From contig JAHIKV010000215.1 of the NCBI GenBank assembly GCA_018897395.1, positions 1-15,983 on the forward strand: 15,983 bases of DNA, written 5' to 3'. Below, piece after piece: positions 13,584-15,983 of the stretch. How positions within the stretch are numbered: position 1 is the stretch's first letter; each line of letters opens with the position of its first letter. The position numbers and the translations under genes are program-made. This stretch comes from Planctomycetota bacterium. GTDB taxonomy: Bacteria; Planctomycetota; Planctomycetia; Pirellulales; Thermoguttaceae. Below the pieces are notes generated by a model. It did no database searches and was not told where the DNA came from. It saw nothing but the letters and a program-made list of their open reading frames with translations.

Positions 13584-14267
13584 GTGCTATCGTATTTTGC
13601 CTGCGAATTGACTGTGAAGAAAAAGCGATTGCCGATTGACGTGCTTGAGGAGTCGCCTGCCGCATCGCCCGGTGACGAAGGAGGCATCCACTCCAGCGAA
13701 GGCGACATGGACGGGGCGGGCGTGCATGCCGATTCGCTGCTGGCCGAACGGTGCCTTGCCGGCGAAGTGGCCGCATGGGAGCAGTTTTACACGCAGTGTC
13801 ATGAACCGCTGCTGGTGTCGGTCAGGATCATGCTCGGTCCTCAGAGCAGCGACGCGAGCCTGGTGGACGAGATTGCCGCTCGGGTGTGGTATGCGCTGGT
13901 TGCCAACGACGGCAAGTTGCTGGCGCGGTACAAGCCCGACCGGGGCGCCAGGTTGATCACGTTTATGCGCGCGCTGGCGAAGGATGAGATCGTTCGCTAC
14001 TTTCGCGCGGAAATCCGTCGCCGAAATCGCGAATTGACGGCACTGCGCGAAAGACCGCAGCATCAAAGCGAAAACGCCAGACAGCCGGTCAACTCCATGG
14101 CGGAATTCATCGGCACTCTTACTCCTCACGAGAGGGTCTTTTGCAGCGACTACCTGTTGGCCGAGCCGTCGGGTGCGGTGGAACAGAAATACTCCAGGGC
14201 GAATATCTGGCAGCTCAGCCACCGCATCCGCTGCAAGCTGCTCCAGTTTCTGGACCCCCGGTCGTGA
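13584..14267 (+). CDS. ECF-like RNA polymerase sigma factor, divergent
   Basis: A protein of up to 227 residues resembling sigma-70 family ECF factors. The region-2-like part (about 51-150) has DEIAARVWYALV, then FMRALAKDEIVRYFRAEIRR, matching the usual helix with a trailing basic RR cluster. The region-4-like part (about 178-222) begins LTPHERVF, but the helix-turn-helix (SGAVEQKYSRANIWQLSHRI) is clearly degenerate compared with the common IAxxLGxSxxTV pattern. Starts GTG 13584 and GTG 13614 are both downstream of the promoter but lack a good ribosome site. ATG 13707, with GCGAAGG just before it, would give 186 residues and keep both domains. No anti-sigma gene lies alongside. The regulon is unknown; adjacency to a regulator and a gas-vesicle gene is only suggestive. 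Confidence 0.72.
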   Translation: MLSYFACELTVKKKRLPIDVLEESPAASPGDEGGIHSSEGDMDGAGVHADSLLAERCLAGEVAAWEQFYTQCHEPLLVSVRIMLGPQSSDASLVDEIAARVWYALVANDGKLLARYKPDRGARLITFMRALAKDEIVRYFRAEIRRRNRELTALRERPQHQSENARQPVNSMAEFIGTLTPHERVFCSDYLLAEPSGAVEQKYSRANIWQLSHRIRCKLLQFLDPRS

Positions 14268-14304
14268 TGTTCCGAGTTGAATGCCAGGTTAGGCGCTGTA
14301 AAAG

Positions 14305-14423
14305 AATAACTTGATCGAATTGAAAACTGGGTGGCATGCCCCTGAGCGCAGCGAAGGGCGTGTTTCCTCGGGGCCACGCCCATCACTTCGTTCTGGGCGT
14401 GCCACCCAATTGAATAAGTTATT
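14305..14423. repeat. Palindromic element with inner and outer arms
   Basis: AATAACTT at 14305-14312 is inverted at 14416-14423, and TGGGTGGCATGCCC at 14328-14341 is inverted at 14395-14408 with one wobble mismatch. The interior contains GAGCGCAGCGAAGGGCGTG. The TGGGTGGCANGCCC arm is a repeat type familiar from planctomycete intergenic DNA. It lies downstream of the sigma factor gene and could end its transcript, though no T tract follows directly. Confidence 0.75.
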
Positions 14424-14690
14424 TTGTTGCAATTCCTTACTTCACCGACCAACCCTTCCCCTCCCTCCTACCTTTACCTCCGTGACCGGGTACCGGTTGC
14501 GTGTTTTCCGCATTGGGCGGTATTTTCTACTATCCTGTCCCTAGACTGGTCGAATTAAGAGACGTGGTGGTGGAAAAGCACGTACCGTACCAGTGCCACC
14601 GCCGCGAAATCCACCAGAATACTATTTCTACTCCACGACCGTCTTTCCTGTTTCTTGCAGGCAAGTTTTGTGGTGGTGGTTTGACGCTGC
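14424..14690. other. Noncoding leader of the response-regulator gene
   Basis: No reading frame with protein-like composition is visible. Base use is more AT-rich than in the exosortase locus. A possible promoter, TTGCGT (14497-14502) with TATTTT (14521-14526) at 18-base spacing, is weak. A GTGGTGGTGGTTTGAC run precedes the regulator start. I see no convincing RNA gene. Confidence 0.4.
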
Positions 14691-15509
14691 ATGGAGGGCA
14701 TGGCAGTGGACAGTGGAACGCTTCTTGGGAGTTCATCCCATTCCGCATTAAGTAATTCCTCGCAATACGCGGGAACTCTGGTCAACTCAGCTTTCCGCAG
14801 GTCGGCAAGGGCAGTGCTCCCTGACGGCACGGCAAGTTCGGTTGAGGACCGCACGTCCGTTCAGACTCCGACGGTTTACTTAGTAGACAATGATCCCCGG
14901 GTGTTGGAATCCTTGACTCCGATGATTCGCAACATTGGGTTAAACGTGGAGAGCTATACGTCTGCCGAGGCTTTTCTCGACGGCTTCCGCGATTGTCCCC
15001 ATTCACCAAAATGCATCGTAGCGGCAATTCGCTTGCCGGGCCTCAGCGGCCTGGGACTGCTGCGGATGCTCGAGGCAGAGGGGAAGCATATACCCGTTAT
15101 TATGATCTCCGGCTGTGGGGATATTCCCATGGTCGTGGAGGCCATGAGGTCCGGCGCGATCAATTTTTTAGAGAAGCCAATCAATAATACCGCACTCTCG
15201 GCCGGCATTCGGGAAGCCCTCGATTGCAATATCCGTCAACAGCGTGGCGCAGACCACAAAGCCGTGTTGACTAAGCAGATCAACAAACTCTCCGCACGTC
15301 AACGCGAGGTGTTCAATCGGCTGGTGGCCGGAGAGCACACCAAACAGATAGCCAACACGCTCGGCATCGGCGAGAAGACCGTGGCCAAACACCGTGCATT
15401 CGTTCTGGAAAAAATGCAGGTCGACAGCGTCGTCGAGTTGGTCTGCTTGTTTGCCGACGCGCCCCCGACGTTTGGGAACGAAAGTGCGTCGGTCACTCAA
15501 TACAATTGA
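14691..15509 (+). CDS. FixJ-type response regulator with Asp-less receiver
   Basis: A 272-residue regulator: an unstructured Ser/Ala-rich N-terminal extension (1-58), a receiver domain (about 60-180) and a LuxR/GerE helix-turn-helix (about 198-255, KLSARQREVFNRLVAGEHTK then GIGEKTVAKHR). The receiver aligns well with FixJ, but the phospho-acceptor position reads CIVAAIRLPG, with Ala112 in place of Asp. The acidic pocket reads VDNDP (Asp66, Asn67, Asp68) rather than VDDE/D. Ser140 and Lys162 (LEKPI) are conserved. It is therefore probably phosphorylation-independent, or controlled by another signal. ATG 14691 is the longest start. ATG 14700 is possible, with GGAGGG too close to it. No histidine kinase is adjacent. 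Base use is less GC-rich than in the exosortase genes. Confidence 0.88.
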   Translation: MEGMAVDSGTLLGSSSHSALSNSSQYAGTLVNSAFRRSARAVLPDGTASSVEDRTSVQTPTVYLVDNDPRVLESLTPMIRNIGLNVESYTSAEAFLDGFRDCPHSPKCIVAAIRLPGLSGLGLLRMLEAEGKHIPVIMISGCGDIPMVVEAMRSGAINFLEKPINNTALSAGIREALDCNIRQQRGADHKAVLTKQINKLSARQREVFNRLVAGEHTKQIANTLGIGEKTVAKHRAFVLEKMQVDSVVELVCLFADAPPTFGNESASVTQYN

Positions 15510-15511
15510 GT
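15495..15511. other. Small hairpin at the regulator's stop codon
   Basis: ACTCAAT (15495-15501) and ATTGAGT (15505-15511) form a seven-base stem with a three-base loop that spans the stop codon at 15507-15509. There is no T run, so terminator function between the convergent regulator and gas-vesicle genes is only possible. Confidence 0.25.
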
Positions 15512-15614
15512 TGCCTCGGTCGAGCGGCCGGGCCATATATCCGCCATAAGCCGTTCCGGCGGCCGTTACGTGTGCTGCACGGCATTCCCAGCCGACGCTG
15601 CGGTCCCGCTGCGA

Positions 15615-15980
15615 TTACCGCGGACCTTGCTCCATCGTCTGCATCACTTCCCGGAATCGCTGGAATTCGTGGAATTGGCGGTACTCCTCCGGCGCATACG
15701 GCTCGGGACTCTGCTGGGGAAGAGGGGTCGGCGGCTGTGTGGCCGCGGTCGCCGGGACGGGGACCGGTTGCGCGGACGTTTGCCACCACCAGGGTATGCC
15801 TAACTCCTGCGCCTTCTCCACCGAACAGATCAACAGGCGAAGCTGGACGCTCAACAGCTCGACGTCGCAGAGCTTGATGCGAATATCCCCGACGATCACC
15901 ACCCCTACGTTCAGCACCCGTTCCAGCACGTCGGCCAGACTATCTGTCTGCACGGAATGGGCTATCGCTGCTTGGGCCAT
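15615..15980 (-). CDS. Gas vesicle protein, GvpA/GvpJ/GvpM family
   Basis: A 121-residue protein whose residues 14-66 (SLADVLERVLNVGVVIVGDI, then RIKLCDVELLSVQLRLLICS and VEKAQELGIPWWW) match the gas-vesicle structural fold: LADVLERxLxxGVVI, a beta-rich VGDIRIKL segment, and the ELL...RLLI..VEKA helix. The GDI and GIPWW ending fit the minor GvpJ/GvpM-like members better than the major shell protein GvpA, which normally has DAWVRVSLVGIE. After the domain come a Pro/Gln/Ala-rich linker (about 70-95) and a charged helical tail (96-121). The ATG lies three bases from the window edge, so its ribosome site and the rest of any cluster are outside. Gas vesicles give buoyancy. The gene is convergent with the FixJ-type regulator. 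Confidence 0.85.
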   Translation of the reverse strand: MAQAAIAHSVQTDSLADVLERVLNVGVVIVGDIRIKLCDVELLSVQLRLLICSVEKAQELGIPWWWQTSAQPVPVPATAATQPPTPLPQQSPEPYAPEEYRQFHEFQRFREVMQTMEQGPR

Positions 15981-15983
15981 GAG

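Noticed and set aside
14501..14755. Short forward open frame before the response regulator
   Set aside because: It overlaps the regulator start, has no recognisable sequence and atypical composition, and lacks a ribosome site.

Overview
The window looks like a chromosome segment from a GC-rich planctomycete, most likely Pirellulales. This rests on recognition of families and repeats, not on a database search. The clues are an exosortase locus of planctomycetal layout (exosortase, Wzz/BY-kinase, very large TPR protein, EpsI, sugar transferase, deacetylase) and dispersed palindromes I associate with that group, for example the ACACTAGCCCGAAGCGCAAG and GTAGGGTGGGTCAAGCGAAG types. Coding density is normal inside the locus, but the flanks are packed with repeats and gene remnants.

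Layout. 1-804 holds no convincing gene, only hairpins and tandem repeats. 805-10567 (+) is the exosortase/exopolysaccharide locus: exosortase (805-2052), chain-length regulator fused to a tyrosine autokinase (2227-4500), a 1481-residue membrane-anchored TPR protein (4500-8945), EpsI (8947-9612) and a priming sugar phosphotransferase (9659-10567). The last four are tightly spaced and probably co-transcribed. They suggest assembly of a surface polysaccharide under chain-length/kinase control, coupled to exosortase sorting of surface proteins. No glycosyltransferase, flippase, polymerase or sorted substrate is present here. A polysaccharide deacetylase follows (10582-10772), but it is a wreck: an internal deletion, a +2 shift, and truncation at a repeat element.

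10905-12803 (-) encodes a secreted metzincin-type zinc protease convergent with the locus. 12874-13168 combines a large palindromic repeat with the C-terminal stub of an endonuclease/exonuclease/phosphatase gene. 13236-13424 is a small acidic helical protein. 13584-14267 is an ECF-like sigma factor behind a clear sigma70-type promoter. 14691-15509 is a FixJ-type regulator whose receiver lacks the phospho-acceptor aspartate. At the right edge (15615-15980, -) is a gas-vesicle GvpA/J/M-family protein, suggesting that a gas vesicle cluster continues beyond the window.

The most unusual feature is the density and placement of repeats. At least ten palindromic or tandem elements of different sequence families occur. 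Two lie in frame inside the exosortase gene (one a 22-unit heptamer array bounded by 15-bp inverted repeats), two appear as short palindromes in frame inside the protease gene, one marks the break point of the deacetylase, and one abuts the nuclease remnant. The boundary repeats of the exosortase and deacetylase elements share the core AAAAGGNGTCAG, pointing to one mobile repeat family.
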